Assembly: GCF_014204325.1 (NCBI RefSeq)
Contig: NZ_JACHKT010000010.1
Location: 1-64,000, forward strand
Direction of reading: 5' to 3'
DNA from: Arcicella rosea
Lineage (GTDB): Bacteria > Bacteroidota > Bacteroidia > Cytophagales > Spirosomataceae
Length of the DNA: 64,000 bases
In this document: positions 19,071-27,753 of the stretch, piece after piece
Position numbering within the stretch: position 1 is the stretch's first letter
How the letters are laid out: the number at the start of each line of letters is the position of its first letter
Made by a program: the position numbers and the translations under genes
Notes under the pieces: model-generated
The model's input: only the letters and a program-made list of their open reading frames with translations
Database searches by the model: none
Told to the model about the DNA's origin: nothing

Positions 19071-19078
19071 TAGTTTTG
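19071..19078 (+). promoter_or_regulatory. promoter -7 octamer of the dioxygenase gene
   Basis: TAGTTTTG matches TAnnTTTG, 38 bp before the ATG at 19117. No TTG is placed at -33, consistent with a promoter that needs an activator bound at the inverted repeat 28 bp upstream. Confidence 0.6.
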
Positions 19079-19116
19079 CATGTCAATTCTTTACTGAATA
19101 TCAAATTCTTAATGTT

Positions 19117-19950
19117 ATGTCTGAAATCGCCAAATCAATTTTGGAAGCCCTCAAAGAGCCTTACGAATTAAGCCCAGAACAAATTGAGTTTTATCAAGAA
19201 AACCGCTACATTAAACTCAAAAATGTATTAAATAAAGATGTCATAGAACGATACAATCTCTTAATAAGAGAGAAAGTACAAGAGCTAAATACCATGAATA
19301 TCCCGCTTGAAGAAAGAGATGTTTATAACAAAGCTTTCTTACAAATCATGAACATTTGGACTCATAGTGATACCATTAAAGAATTTGTATTCAGTAAACG
19401 AATTGCAAAAATTGCTAGTGATTTGATGCAAGTAGAGGGTGTTCGGCTATATCATGACCAAGCACTTTTCAAAGAGCCAGGCGGAGGCTTCACTCCTTGG
19501 CACGCTGACCAATATTATTGGCCGCTGGAAAGTGATAAAACAGTTACGGCTTGGATTCCATTACAAGAAACGCCCTTAGAAATGGGGCCACTTGAATTTA
19601 GTGCCAAAAGTCATTTAATGAAAGAAGGACGTAATCTCAAAATCAGTGACGATAGTGAAGTTGAAATTCAGAAAAAATTAAGATTGGGAGATTTCCAACA
19701 AGTAAATGAAGCGTTTGAATTAGGTGAAGTAAGTTTTCATTCTGGATGGGTTTTCCATAGAGCTGGTGCTAATAAAACCGATAAAATGCGCCAAGTTATG
19801 ACGATGATTTACATGGATAAAAATATGAAATTGAAACAGCCAGAAAATGTAAATCAACAAGCTGACTGGGAAACTTGGTGCCAAGGTGCGAAAATCGGGA
19901 AAGTTATCAACACGCCAATCAATCCTATTTTGTACGAGAAGACATCCTAA
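19117..19950 (+). CDS. phytanoyl-CoA dioxygenase family oxygenase
   Basis: A predicted Fe(II)/2-oxoglutarate-dependent hydroxylase. The 277-residue protein has the iron triad His129 and Asp131 (WHADQYYW) plus His214 (FHRAGAN). Arg225, eleven residues later, has the spacing of the 2-oxoglutarate-binding arginine in this family. GPLEFSAKSH is the usual strand before the distal half. The substrate is unknown; family members hydroxylate lipids, amino-acid derivatives such as ectoine, and natural products. Divergent AraC regulator and activator-type promoter suggest an inducible catabolic or modifying step. It stands as a single gene before the terminator at 20059. Confidence 0.88.
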   Translation: MSEIAKSILEALKEPYELSPEQIEFYQENRYIKLKNVLNKDVIERYNLLIREKVQELNTMNIPLEERDVYNKAFLQIMNIWTHSDTIKEFVFSKRIAKIASDLMQVEGVRLYHDQALFKEPGGGFTPWHADQYYWPLESDKTVTAWIPLQETPLEMGPLEFSAKSHLMKEGRNLKISDDSEVEIQKKLRLGDFQQVNEAFELGEVSFHSGWVFHRAGANKTDKMRQVMTMIYMDKNMKLKQPENVNQQADWETWCQGAKIGKVINTPINPILYEKTS

Positions 19951-20058
19951 AATTAGCAAAAAGAAATTAATAACAAAACAGACAAACTAGTGATGAAAAT
20001 CACTCAGAATTAAACCAAAATTAGCGTTGATTAAACGTTAAGAAAAATGAATCTTTTT

Positions 20059-20092
20059 AGGGTTGTGCCTTGATGAAGACACAACCCTTTTT
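20059..20092. terminator. terminator between convergent genes
   Basis: Stem AGGGTTGTG with CACAACCCT, extended by imperfect pairs, then T5. It lies 108 bp after the dioxygenase stop and adjoins the stop of the convergent ABC gene. Confidence 0.8.
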
Positions 20093-20741
20093 AGCTCAGT
20101 AAAAGTCCATCTTGCATTACTAACTTTCTATCAGCCATGTTGGCTAATTCTTCATTATGCGTAACGATGACGAAAGTCTGATTAAACTGGTCTCTTAAAT
20201 TAAAAAAGAGTTCATGCAATTCATGTGCATTCTTTGAATCTAAATTTCCAGAAGGTTCGTCAGCAAAAATGATGGATGGTGAATTAATTAAAGCCCGTGC
20301 TACAGCTGTTCTTTGCTGTTCACCACCAGACATTTGTGAAGGCAAATTATGAATTCTATCTTTTAGTCCAAGTAATACTAAAAGTTCCTCAGCTTTCTCT
20401 TCTACCTTTTTATTTTTTCCGCCAATATAAGCTGGCATACAAACATTTTCTAAAGCTGTAAACTCACCCAAGAGATTATGAAATTGAAAAATAAAACCCA
20501 ATTTTTCATTTCTAAATTTAGCTAAAGCTGTATCTTTCAAGTTAGTAATCTCTTGTCCTGCAATAAATACTTTTCCAGTATCAGGTTTATCGAGCGTTCC
20601 AGCAATATGTAACAACGTACTTTTCCCAGCACCAGAAGCCCCAACAATTGAAGCTACTTCACCTTGATTAATCTGTAAATCAATACCTTTCAAAACATTT
20701 AAGTTTCCATAGGTCTTTGTGATATTTTTTACTATTAACAT
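20091..20741 (-). CDS. ABC transporter ATPase, LolD-like
   Basis: ATP-binding subunit of a MacB/LolD-type transporter. Walker A GASGAGKST, Q-loop FQFHNLL, signature MSGGEQQRTAVARAL, Walker B IIFADEPSGNLDS and the switch His in VTHNEE are all present. Starting at the internal ATG at 20741 gives about 216 residues beginning MLIVKNITKTYG, the usual N terminus; the open frame extends 11 codons further to 20774. The permease partner (LolC/E or MacB-like) is not in the neighbourhood, so the exported substrate, lipoprotein or other, is only a guess from similarity. Confidence 0.9.
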   Translation of the reverse strand: MLIVKNITKTYGNLNVLKGIDLQINQGEVASIVGASGAGKSTLLHIAGTLDKPDTGKVFIAGQEITNLKDTALAKFRNEKLGFIFQFHNLLGEFTALENVCMPAYIGGKNKKVEEKAEELLVLLGLKDRIHNLPSQMSGGEQQRTAVARALINSPSIIFADEPSGNLDSKNAHELHELFFNLRDQFNQTFVIVTHNEELANMADRKLVMQDGLLLS

Positions 20742-20800
20742 TTTTTCTTTTTCAATGAATATTCGCTGAAACAAAACAACGATAAAAAAGGTGGAATTAC

Positions 20801-20808
20801 TATATTTG
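20801..20808 (+). promoter_or_regulatory. candidate promoter octamer for sucC
   Basis: TATATTTG matches TAnnTTTG, 135 bp before the sucC ATG, in the divergent gap with the ABC gene. No -33 TTG was found. Confidence 0.4.
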
Positions 20809-20942
20809 TCATGAATAAATACTTTATTGTTCGTTCAAAAAAGTTGATAAACTATAAATATTTACCAAATAAAAGCGATTAATTAAATTGTTTGTAAGTA
20901 ATTTAGCAAACGAATTAATTTCGACATATAAAACTGTATCAA

Positions 20943-22139
20943 ATGAACATTCACGAGTATCAAGGTAAAGACATTTTGAAAAGTTACGGTGTCCGCATTC
21001 AAGAAGGCATCGTAGTCGATACACCAGCATTGGCAGTAGAAGCTGCTAGAGAGTTGTCGGCAAAAACTGGTACACAGTGGCACGTAATTAAAGCCCAAAT
21101 TCATGCCGGTGGACGTGGTAAAGGCGGTGGAGTAAAAATTGCTAAAAATTTAGATGAAGTTCGCCTTAAATCAGAACAGATTTTAGGAATGCAATTAATT
21201 ACGCACCAAACTGGCCCAGAAGGTAAAAAAGTTAATAAAGTCTTGATTGCTGAAGACGTTTATTATCCAGGCCCATCTGAACCGAAAGAGTATTACATTT
21301 CTATTTTGTTAGATAGAGGTCGTGCTTGTAATGTTATCATGGCATCAACAGAAGGTGGTATGGACATTGAGGAAGTTGCAGAACATACTCCTGAAAAAAT
21401 CATTAAAGAATGGATTGATCCAAGAGTAGGTTTACAAGCATTCCAAGCTCGTAAAATTGCTTTCGCTTTAGGTTTATCAGGTGATGCTTTCAAAGAAATG
21501 GTGAAATTCATCAACTCTCTTTATAAAGCTTATGTTGAAACTGATTCTTCGATGTTTGAAATCAACCCTGTGTTGAAAACTTCTGACAACAAAATCTTGG
21601 CAGTAGATGCTAAAGTAAATTTGGATGACAACGCATTGTATCGTCATGCTGACTTTATTCCATTGCGTGATGTTACAGAAGAAGATCCATTAGAAGTAGA
21701 GGCATCTAAAAACGACTTGAACTACGTAAAATTAGATGGTAACGTTGGATGTATGGTGAATGGTGCTGGTTTAGCAATGGCTACGATGGACATCATCAAA
21801 TTGTCTGGTGGTGAACCCGCTAATTTCCTTGATGTTGGGGGAGGAGCTAACGCTAAAACGGTTGAAGCTGGTTTCCGTATCATCTTGAAAGATCCAAACG
21901 TTAAGGCTATCTTAATCAATATTTTTGGTGGTATCGTACGTTGTGACCGTGTTGCTACGGGTGTTGTTGAAGCTTATAAAGCTATCGGTGATATTCCTGT
22001 ACCAATTATCGTTCGTTTACAAGGAACTAATGCTGCTGAAGGAGCTAAAATCATTGACGAATCAGGCTTGAAGGTATTCTCGGCTGTTTTATTGAAAGAT
22101 GCAGCGACTAAAGTAGAAGAAGTATTAGCAGCGATGTAA
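20943..22139 (+). CDS. sucC: succinyl-CoA synthetase, beta subunit
   Basis: The ADP/GDP-forming succinyl-CoA ligase beta subunit of the TCA cycle, 398 residues. [17 protein letters not shown] is the standard N terminus. The ATP-grasp segment includes [14 protein letters not shown], and the C-terminal part has [13 protein letters not shown], where the swivelling domain meets the alpha subunit. sucD is not adjacent: the next gene downstream is on the other strand, so the alpha subunit must be elsewhere in the genome. The gene is a single transcription unit closed by a strong terminator at 22258. Confidence 0.97.
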   Translation: MNIHEYQGKDILKSYGVRIQEGIVVDTPALAVEAARELSAKTGTQWHVIKAQIHAGGRGKGGGVKIAKNLDEVRLKSEQILGMQLITHQTGPEGKKVNKVLIAEDVYYPGPSEPKEYYISILLDRGRACNVIMASTEGGMDIEEVAEHTPEKIIKEWIDPRVGLQAFQARKIAFALGLSGDAFKEMVKFINSLYKAYVETDSSMFEINPVLKTSDNKILAVDAKVNLDDNALYRHADFIPLRDVTEEDPLEVEASKNDLNYVKLDGNVGCMVNGAGLAMATMDIIKLSGGEPANFLDVGGGANAKTVEAGFRIILKDPNVKAILINIFGGIVRCDRVATGVVEAYKAIGDIPVPIIVRLQGTNAAEGAKIIDESGLKVFSAVLLKDAATKVEEVLAAM

Positions 22140-22146
22140 GCAAGAG

Positions 22147-22174
22147 TTGTGAATTGTGAGTGATGAGTTTTGAG
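22147..22174 (+). repeat. heptamer mini-array after sucC
   Basis: Four contiguous 7-bp units TTGTGAA, TTGTGAG, TGATGAG and TTTTGAG lie directly after the sucC stop. It is the same kind of degenerate short array as at 16526, 27442 and 53174. Confidence 0.55.
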
Positions 22175-22257
22175 TTTAAAACCTTGAAATAAGATACTTT
22201 AATTCATATACCAACGTTGTTTATTTTTAGATAGAGTGCTTATATCATAGGTCAATA

Positions 22258-22296
22258 AAAAAGGCGAAGGATTTAAAAATCTTTCGCCTTTTTTAT
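22258..22296. terminator. bidirectional-type terminator
   Basis: Stem AAAAAGGCGAARGATTT with its complement and T6 on one side, A6 on the other. It lies between sucC (+) and the M48 gene (-). Confidence 0.85.
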
Positions 22297-22325
22297 TGAC
22301 TTTAAATATTTTGCATTAATAAAAT

Positions 22326-23177
22326 CTAGTTTTTCTTAACAGCACCAGACTTTGCACCGTTGAAATACTGAGTTGCTTCTGGTAAAAGTCTTTTTATATC
22401 AGCAATACGCTGTGCATCTGATGGGTGAGTTGACAAGAATACAGGTGGCTTAGAACCATTTCCCGATTGTGCTGCCATTCTTCCCCAAAAAGCTACAGCT
22501 TCATTAGGATTATATCCAGCCATCGCCATAAAAATTAAACCCAAATGGTCAGCTTCTGATTCTTGGTTACGTCCGAAAGCAAGCATTCCTATTTGAGCAC
22601 CCGCTGGAGCAGCAACACTAAACACTGAATTCCATAAATTTTGGGTTGCACTTGGTTTACTTTGCATGGCAATTCCTAAACCTACTTGTCCAGCAGTTAA
22701 TAAACCTTGAGCGACCATTCCTTGGCTCATTCTTTCGCTACCATGTTTTGCAATCGCATGTGATACTTCATGACCCATAACTACAGCTAAGCCTGTTTCG
22801 CTCTGAGTAATTGGCAAAATACCTGTATAAACAACCATTTTACCTCCTGGCATACACCAAGCATTTACTTGGCTGTTTTGAACTAGTTCGGTTTGCCATT
22901 GGTATCCATTCAAATAGTTTGGTGAACCGTTCTGTTCAAAATATGTTTGTGCAGCCTTAGCAATTTTATCGCCAACTCTTTTTACCATCGCTGCTTGTTG
23001 AGAACTAGCCGCTACTACTTTATTAGTATCTAAAAATTGCTTATAGCTAGTGAATGACATGGCATTCATTTCATCATCAGAAACTAATAATAATTGACTG
23101 CGACCTGATATAGGTACTTTTGTACAAGCCCAAATTGACGTTAGGAGAATTGCTCCATATAAAACGATTTTTTTCAT
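22326..23177 (-). CDS. M48-family metalloprotease lipoprotein
   Basis: A predicted zinc endopeptidase of the Oma1/BepA/LoiP kind acting in the periplasm. The 283-residue precursor has a lipoprotein-type signal (Cys18 in IWAC) and zinc motif HEVSH at 136-140. The third ligand is predicted in RNQESEADHLG, and the NAWCMPGGKMVVYTG stretch is typical of these proteases. Such enzymes usually degrade or help assemble misfolded envelope proteins; that role is inferred. It is a single gene. The lipobox is slightly atypical (Trp-Ala before Cys). Confidence 0.9.
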   Translation of the reverse strand: MKKIVLYGAILLTSIWACTKVPISGRSQLLLVSDDEMNAMSFTSYKQFLDTNKVVAASSQQAAMVKRVGDKIAKAAQTYFEQNGSPNYLNGYQWQTELVQNSQVNAWCMPGGKMVVYTGILPITQSETGLAVVMGHEVSHAIAKHGSERMSQGMVAQGLLTAGQVGLGIAMQSKPSATQNLWNSVFSVAAPAGAQIGMLAFGRNQESEADHLGLIFMAMAGYNPNEAVAFWGRMAAQSGNGSKPPVFLSTHPSDAQRIADIKRLLPEATQYFNGAKSGAVKKN

Positions 23178-23321
23178 TTTTCTTAAAAGGATTAAGACAC
23201 ATTAAATTTTAACGGTAAAATTAATATTAAATAATCATACCAACACCTTAGTAATAATCTACCAATTTAGATTTTAGACGTAAAAATCTAAAAAAGGTTC
23301 TAAATTTCTATATTTAAACGG

Positions 23322-23329
23322 TATTTTTG
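23322..23329 (+). promoter_or_regulatory. promoter -7 octamer for the FAH hydrolase operon
   Basis: TATTTTTG matches TAnnTTTG and lies 27 bp before the ATG at 23356. It probably drives the run of + strand genes to the transketolase. Confidence 0.5.
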
Positions 23330-23355
23330 TAAAATAATTCATAAAACGAAGAAAT

Positions 23356-23967
23356 ATGAAAATTTTGTGCATCGGTAGAAATTACGCTGAACATATTGCT
23401 GAATTAAACAATGAGCGTCCGTCTGAACCTGTTATTTTTATGAAACCAGATACGGCGATACTTAAAGATAATGAAGCTTTTTATCATCCTGACTTTTCAA
23501 ACGACATTCACCATGAGGTAGAAATCGTCTTGAAAATCAATAAGATGGGTAAAAATATCGAAGCTAAATTTGCACATAAATATTATGAGGAAATAGGTAT
23601 TGGGATTGACTTTACGGCTAGAGATGTCCAATCTAAATTGAAAGAAAAGGGATTACCTTGGGAAAAAGCCAAAGCTTTTAATGGCTCTGCTCCTATTTCT
23701 GGTTTCGTTCTAAAATCTGAATTTGCCGATTTGAAAAACTTAAATTTCCATTTAGAAATCAACGGAGAAACTCGCCAAACAGGAAATACTTCCATGATGC
23801 TTTGGGATTTTGATGAAATTATCGCTGAAATATCAAAATACTTCACATTAAAAACTGGCGATTTAATCTTCACAGGAACTCCTGCTGGCGTTGGCAAAGT
23901 AAAAATTGGTGATAAGTTAAGTGCATTTGTTGAAGGTAAAGAAATGCTTTCATTTGACATTAAGTAA
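23356..23967 (+). CDS. fumarylacetoacetate hydrolase family protein
   Basis: This is a compact 203-residue FAH-fold enzyme, the size of the single-domain members that act as acylpyruvase or oxaloacetate decarboxylase/tautomerase. It has the metal-binding HHEVEIV motif (about 55-61), GIDFTARDVQ, KAFNGSAPIS and the closing FTGTPAGVG. The exact substrate cannot be assigned. It precedes the M23 peptidase gene by 57 bp to that gene's preferred start (24025) and lies in the same direction as bcp and transketolase. Confidence 0.9.
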   Translation: MKILCIGRNYAEHIAELNNERPSEPVIFMKPDTAILKDNEAFYHPDFSNDIHHEVEIVLKINKMGKNIEAKFAHKYYEEIGIGIDFTARDVQSKLKEKGLPWEKAKAFNGSAPISGFVLKSEFADLKNLNFHLEINGETRQTGNTSMMLWDFDEIIAEISKYFTLKTGDLIFTGTPAGVGKVKIGDKLSAFVEGKEMLSFDIK

Positions 23968-24024
23968 ATCGTGATTTGGTCTTCATAATAAACAATTTTC
24001 ATGAAAACCATTTTACAATATTCT

Positions 24025-26031
24025 ATGAAATTAAAACTCTTTCTTTTTTGTAGCCTTCTTTCATTCCAGAATCTAGCACAAAAAACAAGACTTCTTTATC
24101 CGAAAGATTACTTTCTCTTTCCAATTAATCCAAAACAACAAAACTATTTGGCTGGTGGAATGGGTGATTTGCGTGCAGATCATTTCCATGCTGGTATTGA
24201 TATTAAAACCCAAGGAAGAGAAGGTTTAATAGTTCAAGCCTCGGCTGATGCTTATGTTTCTGAAATTAGAGTGCAAACCTCTGGTTATGGAAACGTTGTT
24301 TTTTTGACTCATCCAAATGGCTATGTTACTGTTTATGGACATTTAAAAGAATTTGCAGAACCATTGGCTACTTATGTAAAGAAAAAAAGATTAGAAAGTC
24401 AGACTTTTGAAATTCAATTAAAACCTGCTCCAAATGAATTTGTTGTAAAAAAAGGACAAATCATTGGTTACTCTGGCAATACTGGCGGTTCGGCTGGTCC
24501 ACATTTACATTTTGAAATCAGAGATACTAATAACAATATTCTGAATCCTCTGAATTTTGGTTTTACTGAAATTAAAGATAATGTCCCTCCTATTTTCCAA
24601 CAATTATTTATCAAAACGCTTAATACAGATGCTAGAGTAAATGGTGAATTTGGTAGAAAGACTTTTCAACCAATCAAAAAACCAGACGGTACATATAGCA
24701 TCAATACAGAAATTTCTGCCATTGGTGAAATTGGTTTAGAATTGATGGCAGTTGATAAAATGAATGATACTCATAATTCAAATGGGTTAAGTTGTACGGA
24801 ATTATTCGTTGATGGCAAAGAAGAACATTATTTTCATTTAGAACAATTTCCTAATGCTGTTTCGCACGATATTAATGTACATACAGATTATGCTTACGAA
24901 AAAACTGTTGGACAAAGAATCCAGAAGCTTTTTCAGGATGATGGAAATGATGAATTGCCAGTTTATAAAACCATTTCACAAAAAGGGAAACTTAATTTTC
25001 AAGATGGTAAAACCCATCAAATAAGCATTAAAATTTGGGATGCTTATGAAAATGGAAGTACTTTAAATTTTACAATTAAAGGAGAAAAACCTCAAAATTC
25101 AGTAACGGCTAGTCCAAGTAAGTTACCTTTAATAATCAACTATCATATTGATGATAACACTTTAGTCATAAAAGCACACAACTTAAAGACAATCAATTCG
25201 ATAGCAATTTTAAATTTCGAAAAATCATCTGCTGATTTGCCCATAAATTACGTAAAAAACAATGAAGCTGTGTATCTTTGGGACTTGAAGAAAGGTTTAC
25301 CAAAATCTATCCAGATTGATAGTGTAGAAAAGTCTCTAAACATTCAAAAAGCTATTTTCCCCAACCTAGCAAATAGCTTTGTTTCAGATAAACTTTCAAT
25401 CATTTTTGATGCTAAAACATTATATGATACCCTTTATTTAGAAACAAACACGCTTGCTAATCGTATAGAAATTGGACAAACAACAATACCGCTTAGGAAT
25501 CCTATTAGTGTAAGTTTCCAACCTGACATAAAAGTAAATTTACCTCAAAAGACATCTGTGTACTATACGTCCCGAAATCAAAGAAGGTTTTTAGGTGGTA
25601 AATGGAACTCAGATAGAATTGTCTTTAAATCTGGGCTACTTGGTCAGTTTACACTTTTAACGGATACTATTCCACCTAAGGCAAGTTTTGTAACGAAGAG
25701 TCCCAATTATGTCGCAATCAGAATCTATGATAATTTAGCAGGTATCAAAAGCTTTAAAACTTATCTAAATGACAAGTATATTTTATCAGATTACGATGCC
25801 AAAAGAGCATTGCTATGGACTGTAAAATCAGATTCTAGTCAAAATTTTATTGGTAAGCTTCGTTTAGATTTAGAGGATAACCAAGGCAATAAAAGCTCAT
25901 TTGAAACTGAAGTCGATGAACAGACAAAGGTTGTAGCAACCAAGAGTGAAAAACAAAAGAAAGCAAAACATAAACCTGAACGCAAAGCCAAAAAAGAGAG
26001 AAAAGTAACCAAGAAAAAGAAAAAGCATTGA
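24025..26031 (+). CDS. M23-family peptidase / LytM protein with Lys-rich tail
   Basis: A predicted zinc endopeptidase acting on peptidoglycan cross-links in the periplasm. A signal peptide fits the ATG at 24025 (MKLKLFLFCSLLSFQNLAQ) better than the ATG eight codons earlier at 24001. The LytM domain comes first (HFHAGIDIK with the HxxxD ligands, then HLHFE), so active-site residues appear intact. About 450 residues of beta-rich sequence follow. The last 30 residues are almost all Lys, Arg and charged partners (KKERKVTKKKKKH). That polycation could bind teichoic-like or nucleic polyanions or the inner membrane. About 668 residues in total. Confidence 0.88.
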   Translation: MKLKLFLFCSLLSFQNLAQKTRLLYPKDYFLFPINPKQQNYLAGGMGDLRADHFHAGIDIKTQGREGLIVQASADAYVSEIRVQTSGYGNVVFLTHPNGYVTVYGHLKEFAEPLATYVKKKRLESQTFEIQLKPAPNEFVVKKGQIIGYSGNTGGSAGPHLHFEIRDTNNNILNPLNFGFTEIKDNVPPIFQQLFIKTLNTDARVNGEFGRKTFQPIKKPDGTYSINTEISAIGEIGLELMAVDKMNDTHNSNGLSCTELFVDGKEEHYFHLEQFPNAVSHDINVHTDYAYEKTVGQRIQKLFQDDGNDELPVYKTISQKGKLNFQDGKTHQISIKIWDAYENGSTLNFTIKGEKPQNSVTASPSKLPLIINYHIDDNTLVIKAHNLKTINSIAILNFEKSSADLPINYVKNNEAVYLWDLKKGLPKSIQIDSVEKSLNIQKAIFPNLANSFVSDKLSIIFDAKTLYDTLYLETNTLANRIEIGQTTIPLRNPISVSFQPDIKVNLPQKTSVYYTSRNQRRFLGGKWNSDRIVFKSGLLGQFTLLTDTIPPKASFVTKSPNYVAIRIYDNLAGIKSFKTYLNDKYILSDYDAKRALLWTVKSDSSQNFIGKLRLDLEDNQGNKSSFETEVDEQTKVVATKSEKQKKAKHKPERKAKKERKVTKKKKKH

Positions 26032-26079
26032 AAAGTATAGTCAAATGATTGAAAATTGTCTTTATAAAAATATACGAAC

Positions 26080-26526
26080 ATGAAATTAACAGTCGGAGAA
26101 AAAGCACCAAATTTTGAGCAAAAAGACCAACACGGAAATTTGGTTAGGCTCTCGGATTTTGAAGGTAAAAAAGTAATTTTATACTTTTATCCAAAAGATG
26201 ATACTCCTGGTTGTACTGCTCAAGCTTGTAATTTGAATGAGAATCTACCAGTCTTGCAAGCAAAAGGTTTTGAGATTATCGGTGTAAGTGTAGATGGACA
26301 AAAGGCTCATCAAAAATTCATCAAGAAATATGATTTAAAGTTTACTTTACTTTCGGATGAAGACCATCAATTAGTAGAAGCTTATGGCGTTTGGGTAGAA
26401 AAATCTATGTATGGTAAAACTTACATGGGCACAGCCAGAACCACATTTATCATAGATGAAACTGGAATTATCACCGATATTATCGAAAAAGTAAAAACTA
26501 AAGAGCATACCTCTCAAATAATTTAG
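26080..26526 (+). CDS. bcp: thioredoxin-dependent peroxiredoxin, BCP type
   Basis: Reduces hydrogen and alkyl peroxides in the cytoplasm. At 148 residues it is standard length. The peroxidatic Cys45 and resolving Cys50 stand in DTPGCTAQAC, the five-residue spacing typical of atypical 2-Cys BCP/PrxQ enzymes. FYPKDDTPG and GVSVDGQKAH are further family marks. It sits 48 bp after the M23 gene and 52 bp before the transketolase N-half, so is probably co-transcribed with both. Confidence 0.95.
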   Translation: MKLTVGEKAPNFEQKDQHGNLVRLSDFEGKKVILYFYPKDDTPGCTAQACNLNENLPVLQAKGFEIIGVSVDGQKAHQKFIKKYDLKFTLLSDEDHQLVEAYGVWVEKSMYGKTYMGTARTTFIIDETGIITDIIEKVKTKEHTSQII

Positions 26527-26578
26527 GCTAGTAAACTATAAAAATAACAAAAGCATATAAAAAATTAATCAAGAACAA

Positions 26579-27436
26579 ATGGAAATTACTGAATTACAAA
26601 AAGTTGCTTCGCAAGTACGTCGTGACATCGTACGTCAAGTACATGCTTGTCAGTCTGGTCACCCAGGCGGTTCATTAGGCTGTGCTGATTTATTGGTTGG
26701 TCTTTACTTCGACCAAATGACTTTAAAATCAGACGAAGCTGGAAACAAAATCTTTGATATGGACGGTATCGGCGAAGACCTTTTCTTCTTATCAAATGGA
26801 CATATTTCTCCAGTTTTCTATTCAGTATTAGCTCGTGCTGGCTACTTCCCAGCGGCTGAATTAGCAACTTTCCGTAAATTAAATTCTCGTCTTCAAGGTC
26901 ACCCAACTACGCATGAACACCTTGAAGGTATTCGTATCGCTTCTGGTTCTTTAGGACAAGGAATGTCGGTAGCCATTGGTGCAGCTCAAGCGAAAAAATT
27001 GAACAAAGACAATTCTTTGGTATTTGTTTTAATGGGTGATGGCGAGCAAAACGAAGGTCAAGTTTGGGAAGCGGCAATGTATGCTCCACACCACAAAGTT
27101 GATAACTTGGTAGCTGTTATCGACTACAACGGTCAGCAAATCGACGGGCCAACGGACAAGGTAATGAACAACCGTGATTTAGGAGCTAAATATGCAGCTT
27201 TCGGTTGGAATGTAATGAAAATGAATGGTAACGATATGGCAGATGTAGTGAAAGTATTAGCAGAAGCTCGTGCTTTTTCTGGAAACGGACAGCCAACAAT
27301 GATTTTGATGACCACTGAAATGGGTGCTGGTGTTGATTTCATGATGGGTTCACACAAATGGCATGGCGTAGCTCCAAACGACGAGCAATTAGCCGCAGCT
27401 TTAGCTCAGTTACCTGAAACTTTGGGAGACTATTGA
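26579..27436 (+). CDS. transketolase, N-terminal (TPP-binding) half
   Basis: First of two genes that together encode transketolase, which exchanges two-carbon ketol units in the pentose phosphate pathway. The 285-residue protein carries the TPP-binding motif GDGEQNEGQVWEAAMYAPHH, the SGHPGGS entry motif and GQGMSVAIGAAQA. The split form is common in this phylum, and the two halves are normally adjacent. Here the partner starts 2.5 kb downstream at 29928, with three foreign-looking genes between, and the first 300 bp after this gene carry no coding sequence. Confidence 0.95.
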   Translation: MEITELQKVASQVRRDIVRQVHACQSGHPGGSLGCADLLVGLYFDQMTLKSDEAGNKIFDMDGIGEDLFFLSNGHISPVFYSVLARAGYFPAAELATFRKLNSRLQGHPTTHEHLEGIRIASGSLGQGMSVAIGAAQAKKLNKDNSLVFVLMGDGEQNEGQVWEAAMYAPHHKVDNLVAVIDYNGQQIDGPTDKVMNNRDLGAKYAAFGWNVMKMNGNDMADVVKVLAEARAFSGNGQPTMILMTTEMGAGVDFMMGSHKWHGVAPNDEQLAAALAQLPETLGDY

Positions 27437-27441
27437 TTAGA

Positions 27442-27744
27442 TATGAATTATGAGGTATGAATTATGAAAAGTAAAAATTTGTTAATTTGATAAATTCGTT
27501 GCGATAAACTTTAACATATTCATCAGGTTTAGATTTTTTCATAAATTAGGAATAGCACAAAAAGGTGACTAAACAAAATACTGTCTTGGACTTTTAAATG
27601 AACCTGATTAATAATCAGAAATAAAAAATGATTCGATTTATAATGATTCAATATCACTTTTGAAAATTGTTAAATCAATCATTATCACTCAAAAAAGAAG
27701 AAAGAAGGGTTAAAAATTTCATAATTCATAACTAATATCTCATA
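27442..27744. repeat. inverted pair of heptamer arrays flanking a non-coding spacer
   Basis: Left array 27442-27469: TATGAAT, TATGAGG, TATGAAT, TATGAAA. Right array 27717-27744 holds the inverse-oriented units (on the - strand TATGAGA, TATTAGT, TATGAAT, TATGAAA). The arrays border about 250 bp without an ORF, between the transketolase N-half and the Uma2 gene. The inside contains a further short inverted pair (ATCAGGTT / AACCTGAT). I find no TAnnTTTG promoter. It could mark the left edge of an inserted module. Confidence 0.55.
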
Positions 27745-27753
27745 GCTAAATAA

